A DNA stretch of 16,016 nucleotides from JBBCJT01 sp037190665 (GTDB lineage Bacteria > Pseudomonadota > Alphaproteobacteria > Acetobacterales > Acetobacteraceae). The notes under the pieces are model-generated. The model saw only the letters and a list, made by a program, of their open reading frames with translations, did no database searches and was not told the DNA's origin. The position numbers and the translations under genes were made by a program. Positions 6,810 through 15,098 of this stretch are shown piece by piece (the first letter of the stretch is position 1; each line of letters starts with the position of its first letter). The stretch spans positions 1-16,016 of the forward strand of contig JBBCJT010000041.1 in assembly GCA_037190665.1 (NCBI GenBank). The letters run 5' to 3'.

Positions 6810-8324
6810 CTATCCGGCGGCGGTCACAGCGCCGGGGACGATCTCCGTCACCGCTTCCATGGCGAGGCTCTCGGCCAGCCGCTCCAACCGCCGCACCACG
6901 CCCTCGCCCGCGAACACGCCCGAGCCTTCGGTGAGCAGCAGCACGATGCGCCGCCCCTCCACCCTCAGCGCCGTGCCGGCGAGCAGTTCGGGCGTGCCGC
7001 CCGACAGCGTGTAGGCCAGCCTCAGCGCCGCCCCCAGCACCTCCGCCTGCCGCGCCGAGGCGACATCGAGCAGCATGCGCGCGGTGGACAGCCACGGCAT
7101 GTCCGGCTCCGCCTCGTAGCGGACGGCAAGGGTGAGGCCGAGGAAGGCGCGCGCGTGGTGGTCGAGGCCGATGCCGGGCTGGCGCAGCACGCGCAGATAG
7201 GCCTGCTCGGCGCGGTACTCCGGATGCTCGTGGCTGCCGATGTCGGACATCCAGCAGGCCGTCTCGCGCAGCCGCAGCGCCTCCGCCGACTCCTCGCTGA
7301 ACAGCGGCGCGGTCCAGCGGATCAGCGCGGGCGGCATGTCCGGATCGCGCCCGAACTGCGCGGCAAGCTCGCGGCCTGCCGAGCGCATCGGATCGGCCGC
7401 GCGCACCTCCTCCGGCAATCGCTTCATGAACCAGCCCTCACGCAGCCCGTTGGCGGAGAAGACCACGCGCCGCGCACCCGTTGCGCGCAGCAGCCGCCGC
7501 ATCACTACGGCCGCGAAGGGCAGATCGTCGATGCGCCGGCGCGGCACGCCGGGGATGCGCTCCAGCGCGCGGCGGGAGGCACCCGCGATCACGCCGGTCA
7601 GGTCGCGCGCCTCCTCCCGGCCCAGCGTGTAGTGGTGCACCAGATGCAGCGGATAACCCGTCTGCGCGATGTGGATGCGGGCGAGCGCGCGCCACGCGCC
7701 GCCCACCAGATACAGGTCGAGCCCCGCGCCCTCGCGCAGCCAGGGCGTGCCGGACAGCGCCTCCTCCGCGATCGCGCGCGCGCGCACCGGATCGCCGCCC
7801 GCGCGCTCCGACAGGCGGATCACGCCCAGCGGCAGCGACGCGTTCAGGCCGATCCCGCCGCCGGAGATGCGCACCACCTCCAGCGAGCCGCCGCCGATAT
7901 CGCCGAGCACGCCTTCGGCCCCGGGGATGCCGCAGAGCAGGCCGGATGCGGACATCGCCGCCTCCTCCGGTCCGGTCAGCACGCGGATCGGAACCTCGGG
8001 CATGCGCGCGTTCAGCACGCGGACGAACTCCGGCCCGTTGCTCGCCTCGCGCACCGCGGCGGTGGCGAGGATCTCCATCGGCGCGGCGCCCATCGCGCGC
8101 GCCACCGCCTGGTAGCGGCCGAGCACGGTGATCGCGTCCGCGACCCCGTCCTCGTTCAGCCTGCCGGTCTCCTGCAGCCCGCGCCCCAGCCGCAGGACCG
8201 CCTTCTCGTTGAAGATGGCGACGGGATTTCGTGACCGACCTTCGAAGACGACGAGGCGGACCGAGTTGGAGCCGAGATCGACGACGGCGCAGCGCGGCGG
8301 GGAAGACCCGGTCGGACCTTCCAT
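6810..8324 (-). CDS. ppx: Exopolyphosphatase (Ppx/GppA family)
   Basis: This gene encodes a 504-residue ASKHA-fold phosphatase that shortens inorganic polyphosphate from its ends and, in some family members, also hydrolyses pppGpp. Visible motifs are the phosphate-binding AVVDLGSNSVRLVV (13-26), TAAVREASNG (88-97), GPEEA with the likely catalytic Glu (118-122), GDIGGGSLEVV (141-151) and LPLGVIRL (164-171). FSANGLREG (289-297) ends the core domain. The C-terminal helical region carries an HD-like stretch (DIGSHEHPEY, 361-370), as in long Ppx proteins. Its ATG overlaps the ppk stop codon by one base (TGATG), so the two should be translationally coupled. That pairs polyphosphate synthesis with its breakdown in one transcript. 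In many alphaproteobacteria I recall ppx being followed by rnd; here the paralogous membrane genes follow instead. Confidence 0.93.
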   Translation of the reverse strand: MEGPTGSSPPRCAVVDLGSNSVRLVVFEGRSRNPVAIFNEKAVLRLGRGLQETGRLNEDGVADAITVLGRYQAVARAMGAAPMEILATAAVREASNGPEFVRVLNARMPEVPIRVLTGPEEAAMSASGLLCGIPGAEGVLGDIGGGSLEVVRISGGGIGLNASLPLGVIRLSERAGGDPVRARAIAEEALSGTPWLREGAGLDLYLVGGAWRALARIHIAQTGYPLHLVHHYTLGREEARDLTGVIAGASRRALERIPGVPRRRIDDLPFAAVVMRRLLRATGARRVVFSANGLREGWFMKRLPEEVRAADPMRSAGRELAAQFGRDPDMPPALIRWTAPLFSEESAEALRLRETACWMSDIGSHEHPEYRAEQAYLRVLRQPGIGLDHHARAFLGLTLAVRYEAEPDMPWLSTARMLLDVASARQAEVLGAALRLAYTLSGGTPELLAGTALRVEGRRIVLLLTEGSGVFAGEGVVRRLERLAESLAMEAVTEIVPGAVTAAG

Positions 8325-10510
8325 CAGTCCTGCGCCACCCGGTCCTGCCGCGCGGCCGCCGACGTTGCGCCATGCAACGCGCTGCCGCGCCCGGACAGCG
8401 ACGGGTTGGTCATGAAGTACTCATGCGCGGACACCGGATCGTCGCCGGGGTCCATGCGCCGGTAGTCCCCTTCCGGCCCCAGCAGCCAGGACTGCATCGT
8501 GTCCTTCAGGTTCACCACCATGATCTGGTCCAGCACCTGCGCGTGGACGGTGGGATTGTGGATCGGCACCATCGTCTCGACGCGCCAGTCCATGTTCCGC
8601 GCCATCCAGTCGGCGCTGCTGATGTAGATGCGCGCCTTGCGGTTCGGCAGGCGGTTGCCGTTACCGAAGGCGAAGATGCGCGCATGTTCGAGGAAACGGC
8701 CCACGATCGACTTCACCCGGATGTTGTCCGACAGCCCGGGCACGCCGGGACGCAGGCAGCAGATGCCGCGCACCACGCAATCGATCTGCACGCCGGCGGC
8801 CGATGCGCGGTACAGCGCATCGATCAGCGATTCGTCCACCAGCGAGTTCAGCTTCAGCCAGATGTTGCCCGCCTTGCCGGATTTCGCGAAGCCGACCTCG
8901 CGCTCGATCAGCTCCATCAGCGCCGGGCGGATGGTCAGCGGGCTGAAGGCGACCGCGTCCATCCGCTCGGGCCGCGCATAGCCGGTCATGTAGTTGAACA
9001 GCTTCGCCGCGTCCCGCGTCAGGTCCGGCTCGCAGGTGAAGAAGGACAGGTCGGTGTAGATGCGCGCGGTGATCGGGTGGTAGTTGCCGGTGCCGAAATG
9101 CGCGTAGGAGCGCATCTGCGAGCCCTCGCGGCGCACCACCAGCGACAGCTTGGCGTGCGTCTTCAGTTCCTTGAAGCCGTAGACCACCTGCACGCCCGCC
9201 GCTTCCAGCGACCGCGCGAGGTGGATGTTCGCCTCCTCGTCGAAGCGGGCCTTCAGTTCCACCATCGCGGTGACCGACTTGCCCGCCTCCGCCGCCTCGA
9301 TCAGCGCCTTGACGATCGGGCTGTCGCGGCTGGTGCGGTACAGCGTCTGCTTGACCGCGAGCACGTTCGGATCGGCCGCCGCCTGGCGCAGGAACTGCAC
9401 CACCACGTCGAAGCTCTCGAACGGGTGGTGGACGACGATATCCTTGGCGCGGATCGCGGCGAAGCAGTCGCCGCCGAAATCGCGGATGCGCTCCGGGAAG
9501 CGCGGCGTGTAGGGCGGGAACAGCAGGTCCGGCCGGTCGTCGATGATGAGCTGGCGCAGGTCCGACACGCCGATCAGCCCGTCGACGACGAACACGTCGT
9601 CCGGCTTCACGTCCAGTTCGCCCGCCACGAAGCTGCGCAGCTCCGGCGGCATCTGCGCGTTCACCGTCAGCCGGATGGCGCGGCCGCGGCGGCGGCGCTT
9701 GAGCGCGGTCTCGTAGGAGCGGACGAGGTCCTCCGCCTCCTCCTCGAACTCCACGTCGGTGTCGCGGATCAACCGGAAGCAGCCGTGGCCGGTCAGCCGG
9801 TAGCCGGGGAACAGCCGGTCGAGGAACAGCACGACCAGGTCTTCGAGCTGCAGGAAGCGGATCGGCCCGCCCGGCTCCGCCGGCAAGCGGATGAAGCGGT
9901 CCGCGGTGGGCGGCAGTGGCAGCAGCGCGCGCATCGCCGCACCGTCATCCTCCCGCACCAGCCGCATGGCGAGCACCAGCGCCATGTTCTGGATGAACGG
10001 GAACGGGTGCGCCGGGTCGATGGCGAGCGGCGTGACCACCGGGAACACGCGCTCCATGAACCACGCTTCCAGCCAGCGGCGGTCGGCCAGCGTCAGCTCC
10101 GGCGGATCGCACACGATCATGCCGGCGTCCTGCAGCAGCTCCCGCAGTTCCCGCCACGTGCGCCGCTGCTGGTCGATCAGCCGCGTCGCGTGCTGGTGGA
10201 TGGCGTTGAGCTGCTGGGAGGGCGTGCGCCCGTCCGGCGAGACCGTGGTCAGCCCGGCCGCCGCCTGCCCGACGAGGCCGGCGACGCGCACGGAATAGAA
10301 CTCGTCCAGGTTGGATGCGCTGATGGAGACGAAGCGCAGCCGCTCCAGCAGCGGGTGGCGCGGGTTCGCCGCCTCCTCCAGCACGCGGTCATTGAAGGCG
10401 AGCCACGAAAGCTCGCGGTTGATGAACCGTTCCGGGCTGTCGGGACCGATGGCGGGGGCCGGCGAGGCCTCCATGCTCACGTCCAAGGTCTCGTCCTCCG
10501 CGCGTCGCAT
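8324..10510 (-). CDS. ppk: Polyphosphate kinase 1
   Basis: This gene encodes a 728-residue PPK1, which reversibly makes polyphosphate from ATP through a phosphohistidine. The N-terminal domain begins PERFINRELSWLAFNDRV (26-43), followed by SASNLDEFYSVRVAGL. The two catalytic phospholipase-D-like domains carry KTHAKLSLVVR with the likely phosphorylated His452 (equivalent to E. coli His435) and YAHFGTGNYHPITARIYTD with His471 (equivalent to His454). DWMARNMDWRVE lies near the C-terminus. The ATG at 10510 starts only 8 bases after the hdaA stop codon and has no Shine-Dalgarno. An in-frame TTG at 10486 has GGAGG 8 bases upstream and an in-frame ATG lies at 10474, so the true start is uncertain within about 12 residues. 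The stop overlaps the ppx start by one base. Confidence 0.96.
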   Translation of the reverse strand: MRRAEDETLDVSMEASPAPAIGPDSPERFINRELSWLAFNDRVLEEAANPRHPLLERLRFVSISASNLDEFYSVRVAGLVGQAAAGLTTVSPDGRTPSQQLNAIHQHATRLIDQQRRTWRELRELLQDAGMIVCDPPELTLADRRWLEAWFMERVFPVVTPLAIDPAHPFPFIQNMALVLAMRLVREDDGAAMRALLPLPPTADRFIRLPAEPGGPIRFLQLEDLVVLFLDRLFPGYRLTGHGCFRLIRDTDVEFEEEAEDLVRSYETALKRRRRGRAIRLTVNAQMPPELRSFVAGELDVKPDDVFVVDGLIGVSDLRQLIIDDRPDLLFPPYTPRFPERIRDFGGDCFAAIRAKDIVVHHPFESFDVVVQFLRQAAADPNVLAVKQTLYRTSRDSPIVKALIEAAEAGKSVTAMVELKARFDEEANIHLARSLEAAGVQVVYGFKELKTHAKLSLVVRREGSQMRSYAHFGTGNYHPITARIYTDLSFFTCEPDLTRDAAKLFNYMTGYARPERMDAVAFSPLTIRPALMELIEREVGFAKSGKAGNIWLKLNSLVDESLIDALYRASAAGVQIDCVVRGICCLRPGVPGLSDNIRVKSIVGRFLEHARIFAFGNGNRLPNRKARIYISSADWMARNMDWRVETMVPIHNPTVHAQVLDQIMVVNLKDTMQSWLLGPEGDYRRMDPGDDPVSAHEYFMTNPSLSGRGSALHGATSAAARQDRVAQD

Positions 10511-10518
10511 ACGGCAAG

Positions 10519-11223
10519 CTACAACAACGCCGGAGCGGCGGGAAAAGCCACGGGGTCCGATGTCTCGGAAGTTTCATCGACCATGCCCGCCACCGCCTCG
10601 GCCGCCAGCGCGCGGGTGATGCGCCGGCCGGAGGCCAGCGCCGCCCGGTCGATCCGCGCCACCGCCTCCCGCAGGGCAGCAGCCTCGCGCGGCAGGTGCA
10701 GCAGCAGCCAGTCCTGCACCGGAGGGGCGACCTGAAGCTGCCGGTCGGAGAGCAGCCGCGCCAGCAGGGCGCGCAGCAGGCTCTCCTCCGGCGGGTGGAT
10801 CTCCGCCACGGCGGCCGCCCTCAGCCGGCTCGCGAGGTCGGGCAGCGCGACGGTCCAGCGCGCCGGCGGCGTGCGGGCGGCGAGCAGGGTGGGCTGCCCG
10901 GCCTCGGCATTGGCGTTCAGCAGGTGCAGCAGCGGCTCGGCGGGTGCGAGGTCGGCATCGTCCACCGCCGCCGCGCCGGGCGGCGGCAGGCCGGCGAGCG
11001 CGGGGCCGGCCAGCACCCGCGCGCCGGTGCGGGCCGCCCAGACGTGCAGCAGATGCGTCTTGCCCGCCCCGGCGGGGCCGAACAGCACCAGCCGGCGCTG
11101 CGGCCAGCGCGCATCGTCGGCGAGCCAGGCCAGCGCCGCGGCATTGGACTCGGCCGGCAGGAAATCCGCCGCCGCGTGGCTCGGGACATGCGCGAAGGGC
11201 AGCGCAAGCTGGCGCGGCGGCAT
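10519..11223 (-). CDS. hdaA: HdaA, DnaA-related regulator of replication initiation
   Basis: This gene encodes a 234-residue AAA+ protein that, with the DNA-loaded sliding clamp, stimulates ATP hydrolysis by DnaA and so limits re-initiation. The N-terminal QLALPF (5-10) is the clamp-binding hexapeptide typical of Hda proteins. It is followed by Walker A (GPAGAGKTH, 49-57), a Walker B-like VDDAD (87-91), sensor 1 around LLAARTPPARW (113-123) and box VII with the probable arginine finger in LPDLASRLRAA (127-137). It lacks the C-terminal DnaA helix-turn-helix DNA-binding domain, which separates it from DnaA itself. Its ATG overlaps the stop codon of the membrane-protein gene by one base (TGATG) and no Shine-Dalgarno is seen, so translation probably depends on coupling. 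The ppk gene follows 8 bases later. Confidence 0.88.
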   Translation of the reverse strand: MPPRQLALPFAHVPSHAAADFLPAESNAAALAWLADDARWPQRRLVLFGPAGAGKTHLLHVWAARTGARVLAGPALAGLPPPGAAAVDDADLAPAEPLLHLLNANAEAGQPTLLAARTPPARWTVALPDLASRLRAAAVAEIHPPEESLLRALLARLLSDRQLQVAPPVQDWLLLHLPREAAALREAVARIDRAALASGRRITRALAAEAVAGMVDETSETSDPVAFPAAPALL

Positions 11224-12359
11224 CAGCCGTTCGCGGGGGGGTCGAGATAGAGGGGGCTCGCGAGGTAGCGGCGCAGCCAGTAGCGCGACACCACCCCGAT
11301 CGCGGCGGCGACCGGCACGGCGAGCAGCACGCCGAGGAAGCCGAAGGCCGCGCCGCCGGCGAACAGGGCGAAGATCACCAGCACCGCGTGCAGCTCGATC
11401 CGGTCGCCCAGCAGGCGGGGGTAGATGACGTAGCCCTCGACCAGGTTGCCGGCCATGAACACGCCCGCGATCAGCAGCACCCCGCTCCAGTCCTGGAACT
11501 GGGCGGCGGCCATGCCGACCGACACGATCGCGCCGGTGATGGTGCCGACATAGGGGATGAAGCTGATGATCCCGGCGCCGATGCCGACGATCAGCCCCAG
11601 TTCCAGCCCCGCCACCGACAGCGCGATCGAGTAGTAGATCGCCAGGATCAGGCAGCACAGCGCCTGCCCGCGCAGCCAGGCGGACAGGATGCGGTCGATC
11701 TCCCGCGCCTGCTCGCGGATCACGCCGGCGTAGCGGCGCGGCAGCCAGGCATCCACGCGCAGGATCATCCGCTGCCAGTCGCGCAGCAGGTAGAAGGCGA
11801 CGACCGGGGTGACGACCATCAGCGTCAGCACGTTGAACAGCGCCACGCCGCCGCTGACCACCTGCCCCAGCGCGGTGGCGAGGAAGGAGAAGATGGTCGA
11901 GACCTGCGAGGCGGCGAGCGCGCGCAGCCTGTCGTCCACGAACTCGTCGCCCAGCCGTTCCTGCAGCCGGCCCAGCATGTCGCGGACCAGCCCGTCCAGC
12001 ATCGCGATGTAGCTGGGGAAGCGGGAGATCAGCAGCCCGAGCTGGGCGAGGATCAGCGGGTAGAGCAGCACCACGAACAGCAGCGTCAGCGCCAGCAGCG
12101 TCAGGATCAGCAGCAGCGCGGCCAGCCCGCGCGGGATGCCGAGCCGGTGCAGCCGCGTGGCCACGGGGTCGAGGAAATAGGCGATGCAGCCGGCCAGCAC
12201 GAAGGGCAGCAGGATCGAGCCGAAGAGATGCAGGCTGACCAGCAGCACCGCGATCAGCCCGAAGATCAGCCCCAGCCGCTGCCCGCGCGTCGCCGAGACG
12301 ACCGGCGGCGGGGGCTGCCGGGGGGCTGGCGGCGGCCGCGGCGGCTGCACCGCGTTCAT
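11223..12359 (-). CDS. AI-2E family / PerM-type membrane protein
   Basis: This gene encodes a 378-residue polytopic inner-membrane protein of the AI-2E transporter (PerM/YdiK) family. A proline-rich cytoplasmic leader (about 1-25) precedes two hydrophobic segments (LIFGLIAVLLVSLHLF; ILLPFVLAGCIAYFLDP). The family's hallmarks follow: the amphipathic middle region, TPVVAFYLLRDW, IPYVGTITGAI and a C-terminal cluster ending in LLAVPVAAAIGVV. Some members are linked to autoinducer-2 export or to Na+/H+ exchange; which applies here cannot be told from sequence. The ATG start overlaps the stop of the phosphatidyltransferase gene by four bases (ATGA), and its own stop overlaps hdaA by one base. Longer reading in this frame upstream is out-of-frame sequence of the preceding gene. 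Confidence 0.92.
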   Translation of the reverse strand: MNAVQPPRPPPAPRQPPPPVVSATRGQRLGLIFGLIAVLLVSLHLFGSILLPFVLAGCIAYFLDPVATRLHRLGIPRGLAALLLILTLLALTLLFVVLLYPLILAQLGLLISRFPSYIAMLDGLVRDMLGRLQERLGDEFVDDRLRALAASQVSTIFSFLATALGQVVSGGVALFNVLTLMVVTPVVAFYLLRDWQRMILRVDAWLPRRYAGVIREQAREIDRILSAWLRGQALCCLILAIYYSIALSVAGLELGLIVGIGAGIISFIPYVGTITGAIVSVGMAAAQFQDWSGVLLIAGVFMAGNLVEGYVIYPRLLGDRIELHAVLVIFALFAGGAAFGFLGVLLAVPVAAAIGVVSRYWLRRYLASPLYLDPPANG

Positions 12360-12934
12360 CGCCGCGCGACCGACCAGACATAGGCCGCTCCCGACGCGAA
12401 GGTGGAGAGCGCCACCGCGACGATCAGCGTGTTCAGCAGCCAGTCGGCATTCAGCCCGTACCCGGCGAGCAGCAGCGCCATCGCCGCGAGCCCGATCTGC
12501 AGCGTGGTGTTGAGCTTCGAGATCAGCAGCGGCCGGATCACGATCGGCTGGCCGAGCACGTAGAGCACCAGCACGCCGCCGACGATCAGCACGTCGCGGA
12601 ACACCACCAGGATGGCGAGCCAGTCCGGCAGCACCTGCATGAAGGCGAGCGTGACGTACATCGACACCAGAAGCAGCTTGTCCGCCATCGGATCGAGGAT
12701 CGCGCCGACGGCCGAACGGGTGCCGCTGCGCCGGGCGAGCCAGCCGTCCACCGCGTCCGACAGGCCGGCGGCGACGAACAGCCAGAAGGCGAGGTCGAGT
12801 CGCCGCTGGACCACCAGCCACACGGCGAGCGGCACGGCGCACAGCCGCGCCAGCGTGATCACGTTGGGCACGGTGACGAAGCCGGCATCGGGCGGCGGCC
12901 CGGCGCGGGAGGCGCGATCGAGACCTTCAGGCAT
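12356..12934 (-). CDS. CDP-alcohol phosphatidyltransferase (PgsA-like)
   Basis: This gene encodes a membrane enzyme of phospholipid synthesis, probably phosphatidylglycerophosphate synthase or a cardiolipin-synthase-type relative. The complete family signature D-x2-DG-x2-AR-x8-G-x3-D-x3-D is present with Asp60, Asp63, Gly64, Ala67, Arg68, Gly77, Asp81 and Asp85 (SDAVDGWLARRSG, then AILDPMADK). TVPNVITLARL (21-31) is the usual N-terminal motif, and several hydrophobic helices follow. I placed the start at the ATG 12934, which gives 192 residues, normal for the family. In-frame ATGs at 12973 and 13069 would add 13 or 45 poorly conserved-looking residues, and the outermost would overlap the purM start codon. 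None has a clear Shine-Dalgarno. It is the first gene of the minus-strand operon. The substrate (glycerol-3-phosphate or phosphatidylglycerol) is undecided. Confidence 0.85.
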   Translation of the reverse strand: MPEGLDRASRAGPPPDAGFVTVPNVITLARLCAVPLAVWLVVQRRLDLAFWLFVAAGLSDAVDGWLARRSGTRSAVGAILDPMADKLLLVSMYVTLAFMQVLPDWLAILVVFRDVLIVGGVLVLYVLGQPIVIRPLLISKLNTTLQIGLAAMALLLAGYGLNADWLLNTLIVAVALSTFASGAAYVWSVARR

Positions 12935-13067
12935 CGGCGATGCGCTGCCCTGCGCTGCCGCGCCTTGCACCATATGGCGCACTGTGTTTGCGTCCGCCTC
13001 GTCGCATCGCGGGTCCGTCTGGATGCCCCTCCCCCGGACCCGAGGGCTTACCGTATCGGGGGACTGC
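12935..13067. promoter_or_regulatory. Divergent intergenic region, phosphatidyltransferase operon / purM
   Basis: Roughly 133 bases separate the chosen start of the five-gene minus-strand operon from purM. Promoters for both directions should lie here. For purM, GGGGGA at 13058-13063 just before the ATG is a plausible ribosome-binding site, and TACCGTAT just upstream of it is AT-richer than its surroundings. I could not support specific -35/-10 pairs, and I see no riboswitch-like structure. Confidence 0.4.
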
Positions 13068-14123
13068 ATGACCAGCCTGACCTACCGCGACGCGGGGGTG
13101 GATATCGCCGCGGGCGATGCGCTCGTGGACGCAATCAAGCCGCTGGCCCGCGCCACGACCCGGCGCGGCGCGCTGGGCGGCCTGGGCGGATTCGGCGCCC
13201 TGTTCGATCCGCGCGCCGCCGGCTTCACCGATCCGGTGCTGGTCGCCACCACCGACGGCGTCGGCACCAAGCTGAAGGTCGCGATCGAGACCGGGCTGCA
13301 CGCGACGGTCGGCATCGACCTCGTTGCCATGTGCGTGAACGACCTCGTGGTGCAGGGCGCGGAGCCGCTGTTCTTCCTCGACTATTACGCCACCGGGCGG
13401 CTGGAGGTGGAGGCCGCCACCGCCGTGATCGGCGGCATCGCCGAAGGCTGCCGCCTCGCCGGCTGCGCGCTGGTGGGCGGCGAGACCGCCGAGATGCCGG
13501 GCATGTATGGGGCGGGCGACTACGACCTCGCCGGATTCGCCGTCGGGGCCGCCGAGCGCGGCACCCTGCTGCCGCGCGAGGTGGCGCCGGGGGATGTGGT
13601 GCTCGGCCTCGCCGCGTCCGGCGTGCATTCCAACGGCTTCTCCCTGGTGCGGCGCGTGCGGGCCGCCGGCAATGCCGGCTGGGGCGATCCCAGCCCGTTC
13701 GGCGGCGGCACGCTGGCCGAGGCGCTGCTCGCGCCCACCCGCATCTACGTGAAATCACTGCTCGCCGCGCATCGGGCCGGGCTGGTGAAGGCCGCCGCGC
13801 ACATCACCGGCGGCGGGCTGCCCGGCAACCTGCCCCGCGTGCTGCCCGAGGGCACGCGCGCCGAGCTGGACGCCGGGGCCTGGACGCTGCCGCCGGTGTT
13901 CCGCTGGCTGGCGCGGACGGGCAACGTCGCCGCGGACGAGATGCTGCGGGTGTTCAACTGCGGCATCGGCATGTGCGTGGTGGTGGGCGCGGAGCAGGCC
14001 GACGAGGCGACCGCCCTGCTGACCGAACAGGGCGAGACCGTGTTCCGCATCGGCCGCATCGCCGAGGGCGACGGCCCCGCCGAAGTGACCATCGCCCTGC
14101 CGCCCGGCTGGCCGGCGGCGTGA
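13068..14123 (+). CDS. purM: Phosphoribosylformylglycinamidine cyclo-ligase (AIR synthetase)
   Basis: This gene encodes the 351-residue enzyme of the fifth step of de novo purine synthesis, which closes the imidazole ring of FGAM to AIR using ATP in the cytosol. Family motifs in order: LTYRDAGVDIAAGDALV (4-20), TTDGVGTKLKVA (61-72), GIDLVAMCVNDLVVQGAEPL (82-101), LDYYATG, ALVGGETAEMPGMY, ASGVHSNGFSLVRR and AHITGGGLPGNLPRVLP. Length and ends match the family. The ATG is preceded by GGGGGA. It is followed, after a gap that contains a palindromic repeat element, by purN on the same strand, the usual partner in proteobacteria. Confidence 0.97.
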   Translation: MTSLTYRDAGVDIAAGDALVDAIKPLARATTRRGALGGLGGFGALFDPRAAGFTDPVLVATTDGVGTKLKVAIETGLHATVGIDLVAMCVNDLVVQGAEPLFFLDYYATGRLEVEAATAVIGGIAEGCRLAGCALVGGETAEMPGMYGAGDYDLAGFAVGAAERGTLLPREVAPGDVVLGLAASGVHSNGFSLVRRVRAAGNAGWGDPSPFGGGTLAEALLAPTRIYVKSLLAAHRAGLVKAAAHITGGGLPGNLPRVLPEGTRAELDAGAWTLPPVFRWLARTGNVAADEMLRVFNCGIGMCVVVGAEQADEATALLTEQGETVFRIGRIAEGDGPAEVTIALPPGWPAA

Positions 14124-14192
14124 CTGCCGGCTTTCTCCCCCCCTGCCCGGCGGCGCGCACCTTGCGGAATGGCAAGGACCGCCACCCGGAGT

Positions 14193-14331
14193 CCCCTCTC
14201 CCGCCTGGCGGGAGAGGGAGGGGCCCGCGGTTGCGCGGGAGGGTGAGGGGGTTTGGGCGGAGGCGAAACCTGATCGTCGCGCCGGCGGACGCACCCTCAC
14301 CCCGGCCCTCTCCCGCCAGGCGGGAGAGGGA
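14193..14331. repeat. Composite REP-like palindromic element between purM and purN
   Basis: Two near-identical 25-base perfect palindromes form the ends: 14194-14218 (12-base arms, centre T) and 14306-14330 (12-base arms, centre A). Their arm sequence is CCCTCTCCCGCC. Between them are a hairpin at 14224-14239 (CCCGCG, loop GTTG, CGCGGG) and an inverted pair, GGGTGAGGG at 14241-14249 with CCCTCACCC at 14294-14302. The whole can fold as a branched structure, or the outer palindromes can pair with each other. A related palindrome recurs at 15883-15902, so this is a dispersed repeat family, as in REP/BIME elements. In RNA it could stabilise the purM 3' end or reduce purN expression. No T-tract follows. 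Confidence 0.85.
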
Positions 14332-14403
14332 GAAGGGGCACCGTCGTTTCGCGATACTCGCGCCTTCCCGACCACGGCAGAGCGCCACCGGGCGAGAAGG
14401 GAC

Positions 14404-15045
14404 GTGACTCGCCCCCGCTTCGCCGTCCTCATCAGCGGCCGCGGTTCCAACATGCAGGCGCTGCTGGCGGCCGCCCGCGCGCCGGGCTTCCCGGCCGAAC
14501 CGGCGCTCGTGCTCTCCAACGTCGCGGACGCGGCCGGGCTCGGGCTGACCGGGGACGTGCCGACCGCCGTGGTGCCGCATCGCGGCGAGCCCGACCGGGA
14601 GACGCACGAACGCAAGGTGGCCGAGGCGATCGACGCCTCCGGCGCCACGCTGGTCTGCCTCGCCGGCTACATGCGCCGGCTGACCCCGTTCCTCGTGCGC
14701 CACTACGCCGGGCGGATGATCAACATCCACCCCTCGCTGCTGCCGTCCTTCCCCGGCCTCGACACCCATGCACGCGCGCTCGCCGCCGGGGTACGGCTGC
14801 ATGGCTGCACGGTGCATTTCGTCAGCGAGCGCGTGGACGAGGGGCCGATCATCGCCCAGACCGCCGTACCGGTCGCCCCGGGCGACACCGAAGCCAGCCT
14901 CGCCGCGCGGGTGCTGGCGCAGGAGCACCTGCTCTATCCGCGCGCCCTCGCCCTGGTCGCCACCGGCCGCGCGCGCGTGGCGGCGGACGGGCGCTGCGTG
15001 GTGGATGCCCCCGCCCCGGCCGGTGTGCTTGCGAACCCGGCTTGA
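14404..15045 (+). CDS. purN: Phosphoribosylglycinamide formyltransferase
   Basis: This gene encodes the 213-residue folate-dependent GAR transformylase, which transfers a formyl group from 10-formyl-tetrahydrofolate to GAR in step three of purine synthesis. The substrate-binding GRGSNMQAL (12-20) is at the N-terminus. The catalytic triad is Asn107 and His109 in INIHPSLLPSFPG (106-118) and Asp145 in SERVDEGPIIAQ (141-152). The start is a GTG codon at 14404, preceded by a GAAGGGA-like stretch; no alternative start fits the family's N-terminus better. It lies 280 bases after purM with a palindromic element between, so co-transcription is likely but not close-coupled. Confidence 0.96.
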   Translation: MTRPRFAVLISGRGSNMQALLAAARAPGFPAEPALVLSNVADAAGLGLTGDVPTAVVPHRGEPDRETHERKVAEAIDASGATLVCLAGYMRRLTPFLVRHYAGRMINIHPSLLPSFPGLDTHARALAAGVRLHGCTVHFVSERVDEGPIIAQTAVPVAPGDTEASLAARVLAQEHLLYPRALALVATGRARVAADGRCVVDAPAPAGVLANPA

Positions 15046-15098
15046 ACGGGACCGGCCGCTTCGCCTACATCGATCCAGCCAGCCGACCGAGGAGCATC

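Noticed and set aside
8231..10735. An 834-codon plus-strand frame antisense to ppk, and similar long frames antisense to ppx, the perM-type gene and membrane protein B.
   Set aside because: All overlap confidently identified genes on the other strand and have the Arg/His/Gln-rich composition of antisense shadow; none shows a domain.
13068..14123. Search for a purine riboswitch or regulator box upstream of purM.
   Set aside because: The 133-base upstream region shows no recognisable aptamer core or repeated operator.
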